From Oscillospiraceae bacterium (lineage in GTDB: Bacteria > Bacillota > Clostridia > Oscillospirales > Oscillospiraceae), in the NCBI GenBank assembly GCA_016286665.1, contig JAEETX010000011.1:1-51328 (forward strand): DNA of 51,328 nt. The letters run 5' to 3'. Of the stretch, positions 43,112 through 51,145 are shown piece after piece. A model generated the notes under the pieces. The model was not told the DNA's origin, did no database searches, and saw only the letters and a program-made list of their open reading frames with translations. The translations under genes and the position numbers were made by a program. Every line of letters begins with the position of its first letter. Positions within the stretch are counted from its first letter, which is position 1.

Positions 43112-43414
43112 ATGCTGAAGATCGACAAAACCGCGGAAGGCGAGAAGGTCACGCTGACTCTGGAAGGCCGACTGGATATCAGCGCCGCGCCGCAGCTGGA
43201 AGCGGAACTCAAACGGGCGATGGAGCATACGACGGAGCTGATCTTTGACCTGGAGAAGCTGGATTACATCTCCTCCGCCGGGCTGCGGGTGCTGCTGCTG
43301 GCGCAGAAGCAGATGAACAAGCAGGGGCGGATGCGCCTCATTCACGTGGGCGAGACCGTGATGGAGACGCTGGAGATCACGGGCTTTGTGGATATCTTTT
43401 TTATCGTCGAATAG
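43112..43414 (+). CDS. STAS-domain anti-anti-sigma factor (SpoIIAA/RsbV-like)
   Basis: 100 aa, a single STAS domain: VTLTLEGRLDISAAPQLEAELKRA and the phosphorylation loop DYISSAGLRVLLLAQKQM with candidate phospho-Ser at 54/55. In partner switching, the unphosphorylated form binds the RsbW-like anti-sigma kinase and frees a sigma factor. Substrate of the adjacent phosphatase is the obvious inference. Neither a typical RsbW kinase nor a sigma gene is present in the window. GGAAAGGAGAGGG lies upstream of the ATG. Confidence 0.93.
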   Translation: MLKIDKTAEGEKVTLTLEGRLDISAAPQLEAELKRAMEHTTELIFDLEKLDYISSAGLRVLLLAQKQMNKQGRMRLIHVGETVMETLEITGFVDIFFIVE

Positions 43415-43466
43415 AGAAGAAGACCTGTCAATGATCAACCGCCTGCCGCCGACGGAAATTCACTGC

Positions 43467-43495
43467 TTGACTTCGGTATTCATTGCTGTTATAAT
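43467..43495 (+). promoter_or_regulatory. Strong sigma-A promoter of the riboswitch operon
   Basis: TTGACT (43467-43472), a 17-nt spacer and TATAAT (43490-43495). Transcription would start near 43502, just before the riboswitch. Confidence 0.8.
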
Positions 43496-43519
43496 GCCCT
43501 CCGTAAAGTGAATAACCGC

Positions 43520-43680
43520 CGCAGGTGACCTCCCTCATGGGGGAGGCTGAATAAGGAAGCGGGTGAGAATCCCGCACGGAGCCGCCGCTGTATTTGGCGA
43601 GCCGAAGCCACGATGTCACTGGCCCTTGGGCTGGGAAGACGGCTTAGGTGACGACCCATAAGCCAGAAGACTTGCCTGCG
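43520..43680 (+). promoter_or_regulatory. Cobalamin (B12) riboswitch
   Basis: P1 is CGCAGG (43520-43525) with CCTGCG (43675-43680). The core GCGGGTGAGAATCCCGC (about 43560-43576) followed by ACGGAGCCGCCGCTGTA matches the conserved cobalamin aptamer segment, and the 3' B12-box version ACCCATAAGCCAGAAGAC then TTGCC is present (about 43654-43676). Senses adenosyl- or related cobalamins and would reduce downstream expression by way of the terminator at 43798-43829. Confidence 0.93.
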
Positions 43681-43797
43681 CCGCGTCTGCATCCCCCTCC
43701 ACGGACTTTTGGAGCTTGGGCGCCCCGGAGCATTCGTTGCAAGGCAATTGTCTTGTTATTTGTTTGTCATTCGGGATACATAGGCTGCTGAAAACGG

Positions 43798-43829
43798 ACT
43801 GCTGCCGCATTTTGCGGTAGCAGTTTTTT
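43798..43829 (+). terminator. Intrinsic terminator, riboswitch expression platform
   Basis: ACTGCTGCCGC (43798-43808) pairs with GCGGTAGCAGT (43814-43824; one G-U) around ATTTT, followed by six T (43824-43829). Lies about 120 nt after the aptamer and before the transporter operon. Confidence 0.85.
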
Positions 43830-43833
43830 GTAT

Positions 43834-43952
43834 GCGGCAGCACCGCGCAAGGTTTTTGCGCGCGCCTTGGCTTTCCTTATACCGTTCCCGGAGCGCTTTG
43901 CGCTCCTACGGAGTCTCCGCCAGGGCACGCCGGAAATGCACGGTGCTGCCGT
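43834..43952. repeat. Inverted-repeat element with ends related to the 13.8-kb MITE
   Basis: CGGCAGCACCG (43835-43845) and its exact complement CGGTGCTGCCG (43941-43951) bound about 117 bp with inner hairpins (GGAGCGC 43890-43896 with GCGCTCC 43900-43906). The left end GGCAGCACCGCGCAA differs from GGCAACACCGCACAA of the 13836 element at only two positions. The right end is followed by a T-run (43952-43957), so it could also act as a weak terminator. Confidence 0.5.
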
Positions 43953-44061
43953 TTTTTCTTTTGCTCGAGGCGGAGAGGGCGACGGAGAGGGAGCAGACCC
44001 GATGATGTTTGCGCGTTCATTCAATTTAGATAAAATCCAGAAAAAAGGAAGGAAAGAAAGA

Positions 44062-45702
44062 ATGAAACGAATCCTGGCACTCATCCTCTGCGTCCTGATG
44101 CTGGCCGCGCTGATCGCTGGCTGCAGCGGGAAAGACGGCGGCGGCAGCACGCCCGCCAACCCCGGAAGCTCCGACAGCGGCTCCAACGGCGGCTCCAACG
44201 GCGGCTCCAAGCCCGCCGCGGAAAAGGTCCTGAACTTCGGCCTGGAGGCCTTCTCCGACGGCCTGATCAACCCCATGAACCAGACGAACACCGCCTGGAA
44301 CTGCATGCGCTACGGCGTAGGCGAGTGCCTGTTCAAGTTCAGCGACAGCATGGTTCCCGAGCCCTGGCTGGCCGAGTCCGTGAGCTCCAATGACGACTTC
44401 ACCGTCTGGACCATCACCCTGCGCGACGGCATCAAGTTCTCCAACGGCGACGCCCTGACTGCCGGAAAGGTCAAGGAGGCCTTTGAATGGATCCGCACCG
44501 AGGGTCCCAACGGCACTGCTTCTCCCCAGAAGTATCTGCCCTATGAGGCGGAGATCGCCGCGGACGACGCTGCCCGCACCATCACCATCACCCTGCCCAA
44601 AGCGGACAACAACCTGCCCGGCAAACTGGCCTACCCCGCCATGGAGATCCTGAACGTCTCCGCCACCACCGACTTTGACTATCACGCCATCGGCACCGGC
44701 CCCTACATGGTGAAGGAAGCCAAGCCCCGCGTCGGCTACACCATGGTCAAGAACCCCTATTACTACGCGGACGTCCCCTATGACACCGTGAACATCGTCT
44801 TCCTCGGCCTCGAGGCCAAGGCCAGCGCCCTGCAGGCCGGCCAGGTGGACCTGGTGGAGAACGTCTCCATCCCCTCCAACATCGCCCTGATCCAGGCCGA
44901 CAGCAACCTGACCTACGACAGCGCCCCCGGCGTCCGCACCGCGTTCAGTTGGATGAACATGATGGAAGGCCGCCCGCTCAACGACAAGGTCCTGCGCCAA
45001 GCCATCCTGATGGCCATCGACAATGAGACCATCTCCAAATCCAACACCATCGGCGGCATGTACAAGGCCGGCTTCTCCGTCCTGCCCAGCAACCTGGACT
45101 TCGGCTACAACAACCTGAACAATCCCTACAAGTATGACCTCGAAGCTGCCAAAAAGCTCCTGACCGACAACGGCTACACCTATGACGGCGACAAGCTGAT
45201 GAAGGACGGGGCGCAGGTCACCCTGGTCTACTACTCCTACGACGGCCGTCTGCTCAACGAGATGACCGAGTCCCATGAACTCTATCTCAACGCGCTGGGC
45301 ATCAAGGTCGAGCTGAAGGAGTCCACCTCCGGCGACTGCTGGGATCAGATGGGCGCCGGCAACTTTGACCTGTGCAATAACAACTGGACCACCGTCGGCA
45401 CCGGCGACCCCACCGAGTATATGTACAACTGGTATTCCACGGCCGGCGACGCCATCAACTTCAGCCGCTATTCCAACCCCGAATACGACAAGCTCTACGA
45501 CGAGTACACCTCCAACTTTGACACGGCCGCCCGCAAGGAGATCATGCAGAAGATGCAGCAGATCCTGATTGACGACGCGGTCGCCATCATCGACGGTTAC
45601 TGGTCCAGCTCCTTCGCTTACAACAACAAGACTGTCGGCGAAGCACACATCCATACCGCCGACTACTACTGGCTGAGCAGCGAGATCAAGCCCGCCGCCT
45701 GA
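44062..45702 (+). CDS. ABC transporter substrate-binding lipoprotein, family 5 (DppA/OppA/NikA-like)
   Basis: 546 aa. Lipoprotein signal with lipobox AGC, Cys at residue 21, then a Gly/Ser-rich tether. Family-5 features: SVSSNDDFTVWTITLRDGIKFSNGDALTAGKVKEAF and IGTGPYMVKEAKPRVGYTMVKNPYYY. Captures a peptide, metal chelate or similar ligand for the permease encoded next. ATG 44062 has GGAAGGAAAG upstream; a longer frame from 43828 runs through the hairpin element and is unlikely. Under control of the cobalamin riboswitch, so a cobalt/nickel or corrinoid-related ligand is possible (inference). Family-5 proteins bind diverse ligands, so specificity is open. Confidence 0.93.
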   Translation: MKRILALILCVLMLAALIAGCSGKDGGGSTPANPGSSDSGSNGGSNGGSKPAAEKVLNFGLEAFSDGLINPMNQTNTAWNCMRYGVGECLFKFSDSMVPEPWLAESVSSNDDFTVWTITLRDGIKFSNGDALTAGKVKEAFEWIRTEGPNGTASPQKYLPYEAEIAADDAARTITITLPKADNNLPGKLAYPAMEILNVSATTDFDYHAIGTGPYMVKEAKPRVGYTMVKNPYYYADVPYDTVNIVFLGLEAKASALQAGQVDLVENVSIPSNIALIQADSNLTYDSAPGVRTAFSWMNMMEGRPLNDKVLRQAILMAIDNETISKSNTIGGMYKAGFSVLPSNLDFGYNNLNNPYKYDLEAAKKLLTDNGYTYDGDKLMKDGAQVTLVYYSYDGRLLNEMTESHELYLNALGIKVELKESTSGDCWDQMGAGNFDLCNNNWTTVGTGDPTEYMYNWYSTAGDAINFSRYSNPEYDKLYDEYTSNFDTAARKEIMQKMQQILIDDAVAIIDGYWSSSFAYNNKTVGEAHIHTADYYWLSSEIKPAA

Positions 45703-45729
45703 TATTCGGCACATACTTTTCCGGTTCTT

Positions 45730-45758
45730 GCGGAAAGGGCGCTATGCGCCCTTTCCGC
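45730..45758 (+). other. Stem-loop between binding-protein and permease genes
   Basis: GCGGAAAGGGCGC (45730-45742) and GCGCCCTTTCCGC (45746-45758) form a perfect 13-bp stem with a 3-nt loop, no T-run. Such intercistronic stems commonly stabilise the upstream binding-protein mRNA and lower permease expression. Confidence 0.65.
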
Positions 45759-45807
45759 TCCCGTTTCTTATTAACGGGAATACTCTGCTGTATGGGAGAG
45801 ATGGAAA

Positions 45808-46746
45808 TTGAGCAGAAAACAGCTCGCGTCGCGGCTTTTGCAGATGGTCATCGTGCTCATCGGCATCAGCTTTCTGACGTTCCTACTGACCTTCATTTCC
45901 CCGGGCGACCCTGTTCGGAATATGTATATCTCCATGGGCATGGTCCCCGACGAGGAGATCATCGCCGAGACCCGCGAGGCGATGGGCCTCAACGACCCCT
46001 TCCTCACGCAGTATTTCCACTGGCTCGGAAACTGCCTGAAGGGGGATTTCGGTACTTCCTTCTCCTGGAACAAGCCGGTGGTCTCGCTTCTGGCCACGCG
46101 CATCTGGCCGACGCTGAAGCTGACGCTGTGTTCGCTGGTGCTGATGCTGATCATTGCCGTTCCGCTGGGCGTCCTCTCCGCGGTCCATAAGAACAAGTTC
46201 ATCGATTTCTTCGTCCGGGTGATCACCTTCTTCGGCGTATCTCTGCCGAACTTCTGGGTCGGACTGCTGCTGATTCTGTGGTTTGCCGTCCGGCTGAAGC
46301 TGCTGCCCGTGGTCTCCTCGGGCGGCGACCTCAAGAGCCTCATATTGCCCTCGGTGACCCTGGCCGTCGCCATGAGCGCCAAGTACACCCGCCAGGTGCG
46401 CACCGCCGTGCTGGAGGAGCTGAGCTCCGACTATGTGATCGGCGCCCGCGCCCGGGGCGTGAAGGAGAGCAAGATCCTCTGGGGCAATGTTTTCCCCAAT
46501 TCGCTTCTGCCGCTGATCACCATGCTGGGCCTCTCCATCGGCTCCCTGCTGGGCGGCACCAGCGTCGTCGAGGTCATCTTCTCCTACCCCGGCATGGGCA
46601 AGCTGGCGGTCGACGCCATCACAACGCTGGACTATAACCTGGTGCAGGGCTTCGTGCTCTGGGTGGCGATCATCTACATGGTCGTCAACCTGCTGGTGGA
46701 CATGTCCTATAACTACATCGACCCGCGCATGCGGCTGAAACGGTGA
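45808..46746 (+). CDS. ABC transporter permease, DppB/NikB type
   Basis: 312 aa. Six membrane spans expected; the BPD_transp_1 EAA-type loop is ELSSDYVIGARARGVKESKILWGNVFPNSLLPLI. N-terminal ISFLTFLLTFISPGDPVRNMY is typical of DppB/OppB. TTG start with GGGAGAG 7 nt upstream. Pairs with the following DppC-like subunit to form the membrane channel. Confidence 0.93.
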   Translation: MSRKQLASRLLQMVIVLIGISFLTFLLTFISPGDPVRNMYISMGMVPDEEIIAETREAMGLNDPFLTQYFHWLGNCLKGDFGTSFSWNKPVVSLLATRIWPTLKLTLCSLVLMLIIAVPLGVLSAVHKNKFIDFFVRVITFFGVSLPNFWVGLLLILWFAVRLKLLPVVSSGGDLKSLILPSVTLAVAMSAKYTRQVRTAVLEELSSDYVIGARARGVKESKILWGNVFPNSLLPLITMLGLSIGSLLGGTSVVEVIFSYPGMGKLAVDAITTLDYNLVQGFVLWVAIIYMVVNLLVDMSYNYIDPRMRLKR

Positions 46747-46756
46747 GGTGCGCAGT

Positions 46757-47587
46757 ATGGAAAAGAAAAAGAACAAGTTCCTGAGCAACAAGGTCTTTGT
46801 GATCTTCGGCATCCTCGCCATCCTCATCTGTCTCGTTGCGGTCTTCGCGCCGCAGATCTGCGGCGACGTGGACCCCACGGCGGGCAATCTGGCGGAGGCC
46901 ATCATGGCGCCTTCCGCCGCCCATCGCTTCGGCACCGACAAAATGGGCCGCGATATTTTCGCCCGGGTCGTCTACGGCTCACGCTCCAGCCTCTCGGGCA
47001 CGCTGATCCTTGTGGCGGTGATCCTGGTAGTGGGAACGATCCTGGGCATCATCTCCGGCTATTTCGGCGGTTGGGTGGACGCCGTCATCATGCGCATTGC
47101 TGACATGATGATCGCCTTCCCGGGCCTGGTGCTGGCCATCGCGGTGGCCGGCATACTGGGGCCCAGCATGCGCAATGCCGTCATCGCCATCTCTCTGGTT
47201 TCCTGGCCCAAATACGCCCGCCTGGCCCGCAGCCTCGTCATGAAGATCCGCCACACGGATTTCGTCGCGGCGGCGCAGGTCACGGGCTCCAAGACCGGGT
47301 ACATGCTCTGGAAGTATATGCTGCCCAACACCATCACCACCCTGGTGATCACCGCGGCCACGGATATCGGCTCCATGATGATGGAGCTGGCCGCCCTGAG
47401 CTTCCTGGGCTTCGGCGCTCAGCCGCCCACGCCGGAATGGGGCAAAATGCTCAACGACGGGCGTACGCTGATCCAGACAGCGCCCTGGACGATGATCTAT
47501 CCCGGCCTTGCCATTTTCATCACCGTCGTGGTCTTCAATATGCTGGGCGACGCGCTCCGGGATATTCTGGATCCGAAGACGGAATAA
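46757..47587 (+). CDS. ABC transporter permease, DppC/NikC type
   Basis: 276 aa. N-terminal OppC-type segment (NKVFVIFGILAILICLVAVFAPQI), RFGTDKMGRDIFARVVYGSRSSL, and the EAA loop KIRHTDFVAAAQVTGSKTGYMLWKYMLPNTIT. ATG 46757 has GAGGTG 7 nt upstream; GTG 46748 is the alternative. Follows the DppB-like gene by 10 nt. Confidence 0.93.
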   Translation: MEKKKNKFLSNKVFVIFGILAILICLVAVFAPQICGDVDPTAGNLAEAIMAPSAAHRFGTDKMGRDIFARVVYGSRSSLSGTLILVAVILVVGTILGIISGYFGGWVDAVIMRIADMMIAFPGLVLAIAVAGILGPSMRNAVIAISLVSWPKYARLARSLVMKIRHTDFVAAAQVTGSKTGYMLWKYMLPNTITTLVITAATDIGSMMMELAALSFLGFGAQPPTPEWGKMLNDGRTLIQTAPWTMIYPGLAIFITVVVFNMLGDALRDILDPKTE

Positions 47588-47600
47588 GGAGGGGATATCT

Positions 47601-48389
47601 ATGGCTTTGCTCGAAATCAAAAACGTCGATATCTCCTACGGCAAGCGTGTTACGGTCAAAGACTGCAATCTCACCCTGGAAAAGGGCGAGATCTGTTCCA
47701 TCGTGGGCGAATCCGGCTCCGGCAAGACAACGGTCATCCGCGCCGTACTGGGCCTTCTGGCCGGCGGCGGGAAGGTGACGGCGGGAGACATCATTTATGA
47801 AGGACGCAGCCTCCTGAAGCTCAGCGACAGGGAATGGCGCGCCCTCCGCGGCCACGATATTTCCATGATCTTCCAGGATTCCGGCGCCATGATGAACCAG
47901 ACCCGGCTCATCGGCAACAGCTATGTGGAATATATCCGTACCCATGAGAATATCTCCAAGAAGGAAGCATGGGCCAAGGGCGCGGAGATGCTGGGCCGGA
48001 TGCGTCTGCCGGACCCGGACCGCATCATGCGTTCCTATCCCTTCCAGCTTTCCGGCGGCCAGCGTCAGCGGGTGGGCATCGCCATGGGCATGACCTATCA
48101 GCCCCGGCTGCTGCTGGCGGACGAGCCCACCTCCGCTCTGGACGTGACCACCCAGGCGCAGATCGTGCGCCAGATGATGGAGCTGCGGGACGAATACGGC
48201 ACCAGCATCATCATCGTCACCCACGACCTGGGCGTCGCCTCCTACATGGCCGACAAGCTGGTCGTGATGAAGAACGGCGTCATTGAGGATCAGGGCAGCC
48301 GTGAACACATTCTGAACGAAACGGACAACGCCTATACCAAGAAGCTGATGGACGCTGTGCCGAGCTTGGGAGGGAAACGCTATGTTTGA
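47601..48389 (+). CDS. ABC transporter ATP-binding protein, DppD/NikD type
   Basis: 262 aa. Walker A GESGSGKT (about 37-44), Q-loop IFQDSGAMMNQ, signature LSGGQRQRVGIAMGM, Walker B LLLADEPTSALDV, H-loop THDLGV. The C-terminal oligopeptide extension with Cys is short or absent, unlike its partner. ATG 47601 has AAGGAGGGG upstream; a longer in-frame start lies inside the permease gene. Overlaps the next gene by 8 nt. Confidence 0.93.
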   Translation: MALLEIKNVDISYGKRVTVKDCNLTLEKGEICSIVGESGSGKTTVIRAVLGLLAGGGKVTAGDIIYEGRSLLKLSDREWRALRGHDISMIFQDSGAMMNQTRLIGNSYVEYIRTHENISKKEAWAKGAEMLGRMRLPDPDRIMRSYPFQLSGGQRQRVGIAMGMTYQPRLLLADEPTSALDVTTQAQIVRQMMELRDEYGTSIIIVTHDLGVASYMADKLVVMKNGVIEDQGSREHILNETDNAYTKKLMDAVPSLGGKRYV

Positions 48390-49356
48390 CGAAAAAGACC
48401 TGATCCTGGAAGCCAGGCATGTCACCCGGCGCTTTCCCTCTGCCGGCGGGCGCGAGCTGGTGGCCTGCAACGACGTGAACCTGAAGATGTACAAGGGGAA
48501 GACCCTTGGGCTCGTGGGCGAGAGCGGCTGCGGCAAAAGCACGTTCATGCGCTTCCTGGTCTGGCTGGACCGCCCCAGCGAGGGCGAGATCTGGTATAGG
48601 GGCAAGGACATTACGAAGATCAAGGGCAAAGAACTGTGGCAGATGCGGCAGCATGTCCAGATGGTGTTTCAGGACCCCTCCACCTCCTTCAATCCCAAGA
48701 TGAAGATCCGGGACATCGTCTGCGAGCCGCTGCTGAATTTCGGCAGGATCAAGCCCTCAGAAAAGAACGCGAAGGCCCGGGAGCTGCTGGAGCTGGTGGA
48801 GCTGCCCGGCGATTTCGCCGACCGCTATCCCCACAACATGTCCGGCGGCCAGCGTCAGCGCGTGGCCATCGCCAGAGCCCTGGCCCTGGAGCCGGAGATC
48901 ATCGTCATGGACGAGGCAACCAGCGCTCTGGATGTGTCCGTGCAGGAGACGATCATCGAGCTGATCACGAAGCTGCAGCGGGAAAAGCAGATCACCATCG
49001 GCTTTATCTGCCACAACCTTGGGTTGATCCAGTCCTTCGGCCACCAGATCGCGGTCATGTATCTGGGCAACATCGTGGAGGTCATGCCCGGCGAGGGCAT
49101 GGCGGACATCTGCTGCCATCCCTATTCCAAAGCCCTGCTGGATGCCGTTTTCGACACCAAGATGGATTTCAGCAAAAAGATCGAGCCCATCAAGGGCGAG
49201 CCGCCCAGCCCCCTGGATGTGCCAGCCGGCTGCCCCTTTGCCGATCGATGCCCCCATTGCATGGAGGTCTGCCGTGAGACCCGGCCTATCCTGAGGGAGC
49301 TGGAGCCGGGCCATGAGGTGGCCTGCCATCTCTTCGAAGGGAGGGGTACTGCGTGA
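48382..49356 (+). CDS. ABC transporter ATP-binding protein, DppF/OppF type
   Basis: 324 aa. Walker A GESGCGKS, Q-loop VFQDPSTSFNP, signature MSGGQRQRVAIARAL, Walker B IIVMDEATSALDV (Glu-Ala instead of the common Glu-Pro), and the Opp/Dpp C-terminal extension with CPFADRCPHCMEVC, which in relatives binds an iron-sulfur cluster. Its GTGA overlap couples it to the following lipoprotein gene. Confidence 0.93.
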   Translation: MFDEKDLILEARHVTRRFPSAGGRELVACNDVNLKMYKGKTLGLVGESGCGKSTFMRFLVWLDRPSEGEIWYRGKDITKIKGKELWQMRQHVQMVFQDPSTSFNPKMKIRDIVCEPLLNFGRIKPSEKNAKARELLELVELPGDFADRYPHNMSGGQRQRVAIARALALEPEIIVMDEATSALDVSVQETIIELITKLQREKQITIGFICHNLGLIQSFGHQIAVMYLGNIVEVMPGEGMADICCHPYSKALLDAVFDTKMDFSKKIEPIKGEPPSPLDVPAGCPFADRCPHCMEVCRETRPILRELEPGHEVACHLFEGRGTA

Positions 49357-50570
49357 AAAAGGCCATAGCCTGGCTGCTTCTCCTGGTCCTGTGCCTGAGC
49401 CTGGCCGCCTGCGCCGGAAGCCCGGACGCCCCGCAGACGCCGGAAAAGCCGACGCCTTCGGATACGACGCTCCACAAGATCGGCGTCATCGTCTACAACA
49501 CCGGGGATGCGGAGGTCATCGGCTTCCGGGAGTATCTCCAGGGCTATATCGAGAGCAATTTCGAGATGGTACAGTTCGTCTATTCCGGTTCCATCAGCTC
49601 CCCCGAGGAAGAACTGGACTTTATTCAGAAGGCCTGCGACAGCGGCGTGGAGGGCTTCATGTCCTTCCTGACCTACGATCTGCAGGCAGAGGTGGCGCTG
49701 TGTGAGAAAAATCACGCCTATTACCTGCTGGCTTCCGGCACCGTGTCCGACCGGGATTTCGACGCCGTGGCGGAGAACCCCTGGTTCCTGGGCGTGTTCG
49801 GCCCGGGCAAGGCTTATGAGTTCCAGGCCGGCGCGGATCTGGTCCGCTGCTTCACCGAGCAGGATGTGGGCAACCGTTATTTCATCCTCTCCGGCGGCGC
49901 GAGCCTGGGCAATGAGATGCATTATCAGCGCACCTTCGGCATCCTGAACGCCCTCGCCGTCGCCTATGGCGTGAGCTTTTCCAGTGCCCGGGAGGAACTG
50001 GCCGCCACGGACAAAACGATCACCCTGGAGACGGACAATCTGACGGTTACGATCTGCCCCGGCTACATCGTCTTCGATGAATACCTGGAAGCCGCCAAGG
50101 CTGCGTTTGCCGCCGGAACGTACGATGCGGTGCTTTCCGTTCTCCCGCCGGAAGAGATGATCTCCGTGATCGGCAAGACGCCCCTGGCCGTCGTGGACAG
50201 CTTCCACACCCGCAATCTCCAGCTGTTTACCGACGGCTCCCTGCAATGCGTCGTAGGCAAGTACAGCTCCATGGTCGGTCCGGCGTTTGCCCTGATGCTC
50301 AATGCCGTCACAGGCTATGCCGACGATTTCCGGGAAAACGGCAGGGCCATCGAGGTCCGGCAGGGCTTCTGGATCGCCGACAGCCAGGAGGATTATATCG
50401 AGAAGTACACCCTCTCGCAGAGCGATTCCATGAACGCCTATAACTTTGACGATCTCTCCCACGTCCTGCGCATCTATAACCCCAATGCCAATCTCAATGA
50501 GCTTGTAGCCCTGGCGGAAGCCTGCTCCTACTATGCCGTGCAGGCCCGGCGCAGCGCAAACCCCGGATAA
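49353..50570 (+). CDS. Periplasmic-binding-type lipoprotein (sugar/autoinducer-binding fold)
   Basis: 405 aa. Lipoprotein signal with lipobox LAAC, Cys at 20, then a Pro-rich tether. The body has the type I periplasmic-binding pattern: HKIGVIVYNTGDAEVIGF, LDFIQKACDSGVEGFMSFLT, NRYFILSGGASLGNEMHYQRTFGILNALA, and AAFAAGTYDAVLSVLPPEEM. It is a different fold class from the family-5 binding protein at the head of the same operon. Begins by GTGA overlap with the ATPase gene. Could be a second receptor or an accessory sensor for the same importer; ligand unknown. Confidence 0.8.
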   Translation: MKKAIAWLLLLVLCLSLAACAGSPDAPQTPEKPTPSDTTLHKIGVIVYNTGDAEVIGFREYLQGYIESNFEMVQFVYSGSISSPEEELDFIQKACDSGVEGFMSFLTYDLQAEVALCEKNHAYYLLASGTVSDRDFDAVAENPWFLGVFGPGKAYEFQAGADLVRCFTEQDVGNRYFILSGGASLGNEMHYQRTFGILNALAVAYGVSFSSAREELAATDKTITLETDNLTVTICPGYIVFDEYLEAAKAAFAAGTYDAVLSVLPPEEMISVIGKTPLAVVDSFHTRNLQLFTDGSLQCVVGKYSSMVGPAFALMLNAVTGYADDFRENGRAIEVRQGFWIADSQEDYIEKYTLSQSDSMNAYNFDDLSHVLRIYNPNANLNELVALAEACSYYAVQARRSANPG

Positions 50571-50593
50571 CGGAAATTTTTCGACCAAAGCCC

Positions 50594-50622
50594 TTGACAA
50601 CCCATACACCCTGGGGTATTAT
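50594..50622 (+). promoter_or_regulatory. Sigma-A promoter with metal-repressor-like operator
   Basis: Perfect TTGACA (50594-50599), a 17-nt spacer, TATTAT (50617-50622). The imperfect palindrome ATACACCCTGGGGTAT (50604-50619) fills the spacer and resembles ATACCCC-GGGGTAT operators of CsoR/RcnR-type repressors. Downstream, two TGAGAAT copies (50634-50640, 50645-50651) and TTGAGAA/TTCTCAA (50644-50650, 50662-50668) add further dyads. Confidence 0.65.
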
Positions 50623-50688
50623 GGTTTTGAAAATGAGAATAAATTGAGAATAGAAATCACTTTCTCAACTTGAAAGGAAGAAGAAACC

Positions 50689-50907
50689 ATGAAAAAGAGC
50701 TATAAGATCGAAGTCGACTGCGCCAACTGCGCCAACAACATGGAAGAAGCCGCCAAGAAGACTCCCGGCGTGAAGGACTGCACTGTCAGCTTCATGACTC
50801 TCAAGATGAAGGTGGAATTCGACGAAGGCGCGGATGCGGATGCCGTCATGAAGCAGGTCTACGCCAACTGCAAAAAGGTCGAGGACGACTGCGAAATCTA
50901 CCTGTAA
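50689..50907 (+). CDS. Heavy-metal-associated (HMA) domain protein
   Basis: 72 aa, a single ferredoxin-like HMA domain: MKKSYKIEVDCANCANNMEE with metal-binding CANC at residues 11-14. By family, a copper or zinc/cadmium metallochaperone that delivers metal to a P-type ATPase. AAAGGAAGAAG lies upstream of the ATG. Preceded by a metal-repressor-like promoter and followed by a P-type ATPase gene. Confidence 0.93.
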   Translation: MKKSYKIEVDCANCANNMEEAAKKTPGVKDCTVSFMTLKMKVEFDEGADADAVMKQVYANCKKVEDDCEIYL

Positions 50908-51069
50908 TCACATCGAAGCCTGAGGCTTCGATGTGAGGGAGAATTGCGCTCCGCTCCCCGCAGGCTCCCTTCGGGAGCCCACAGTACGCTCCGCGAGAGG
51001 TATTTTGGGGCAGAAGTGAATTCCGCCCCAAAATGGATTCCGATTTATTCGTGGCTTGCGAGCCACGAA
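50908..51069. repeat. Run of stable hairpins between the HMA and ATPase genes
   Basis: Four hairpins: TCACATCGAAGCC/GGCTTCGATGTGA (50908-50936), GGCTCCC/GGGAGCC (50963-50979), ATTTTGGGGC/GCCCCAAAAT (51002-51034) and TTCGTGGCT/AGCCACGAA (51048-51069). The first begins immediately after the stop codon. None has a T-run. No protein-coding content seen in this 238-nt gap. Confidence 0.6.
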
Positions 51070-51092
51070 CTCTGCGAGGCCATATCTTGGAC

Positions 51093-51124
51093 AAAAGGCC
51101 GGTACGTTGCCGTGCCGGCTTTTT
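51093..51124 (+). terminator. Intrinsic terminator
   Basis: AAAAGGCCGGTACG (51093-51106) pairs with CGTGCCGGCTTTTT-type sequence (51111-51124, two G-U pairs) around TTGC and ends in five T. Lies between the HMA gene and the ATPase start. Confidence 0.7.
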
Positions 51125-51145
51125 GCATGAAAAGGAACGGTTTCT

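Noticed and set aside
43828-44061. Upstream extension of the binding lipoprotein from 43828
   Set aside because: It runs through the terminator and inverted-repeat element and would bury the lipoprotein signal peptide.
47508-47600. Extended start of the DppD-like ATPase
   Set aside because: Lies inside the permease gene; ATG 47601 has AAGGAGGGG and begins at the expected residue of the family.
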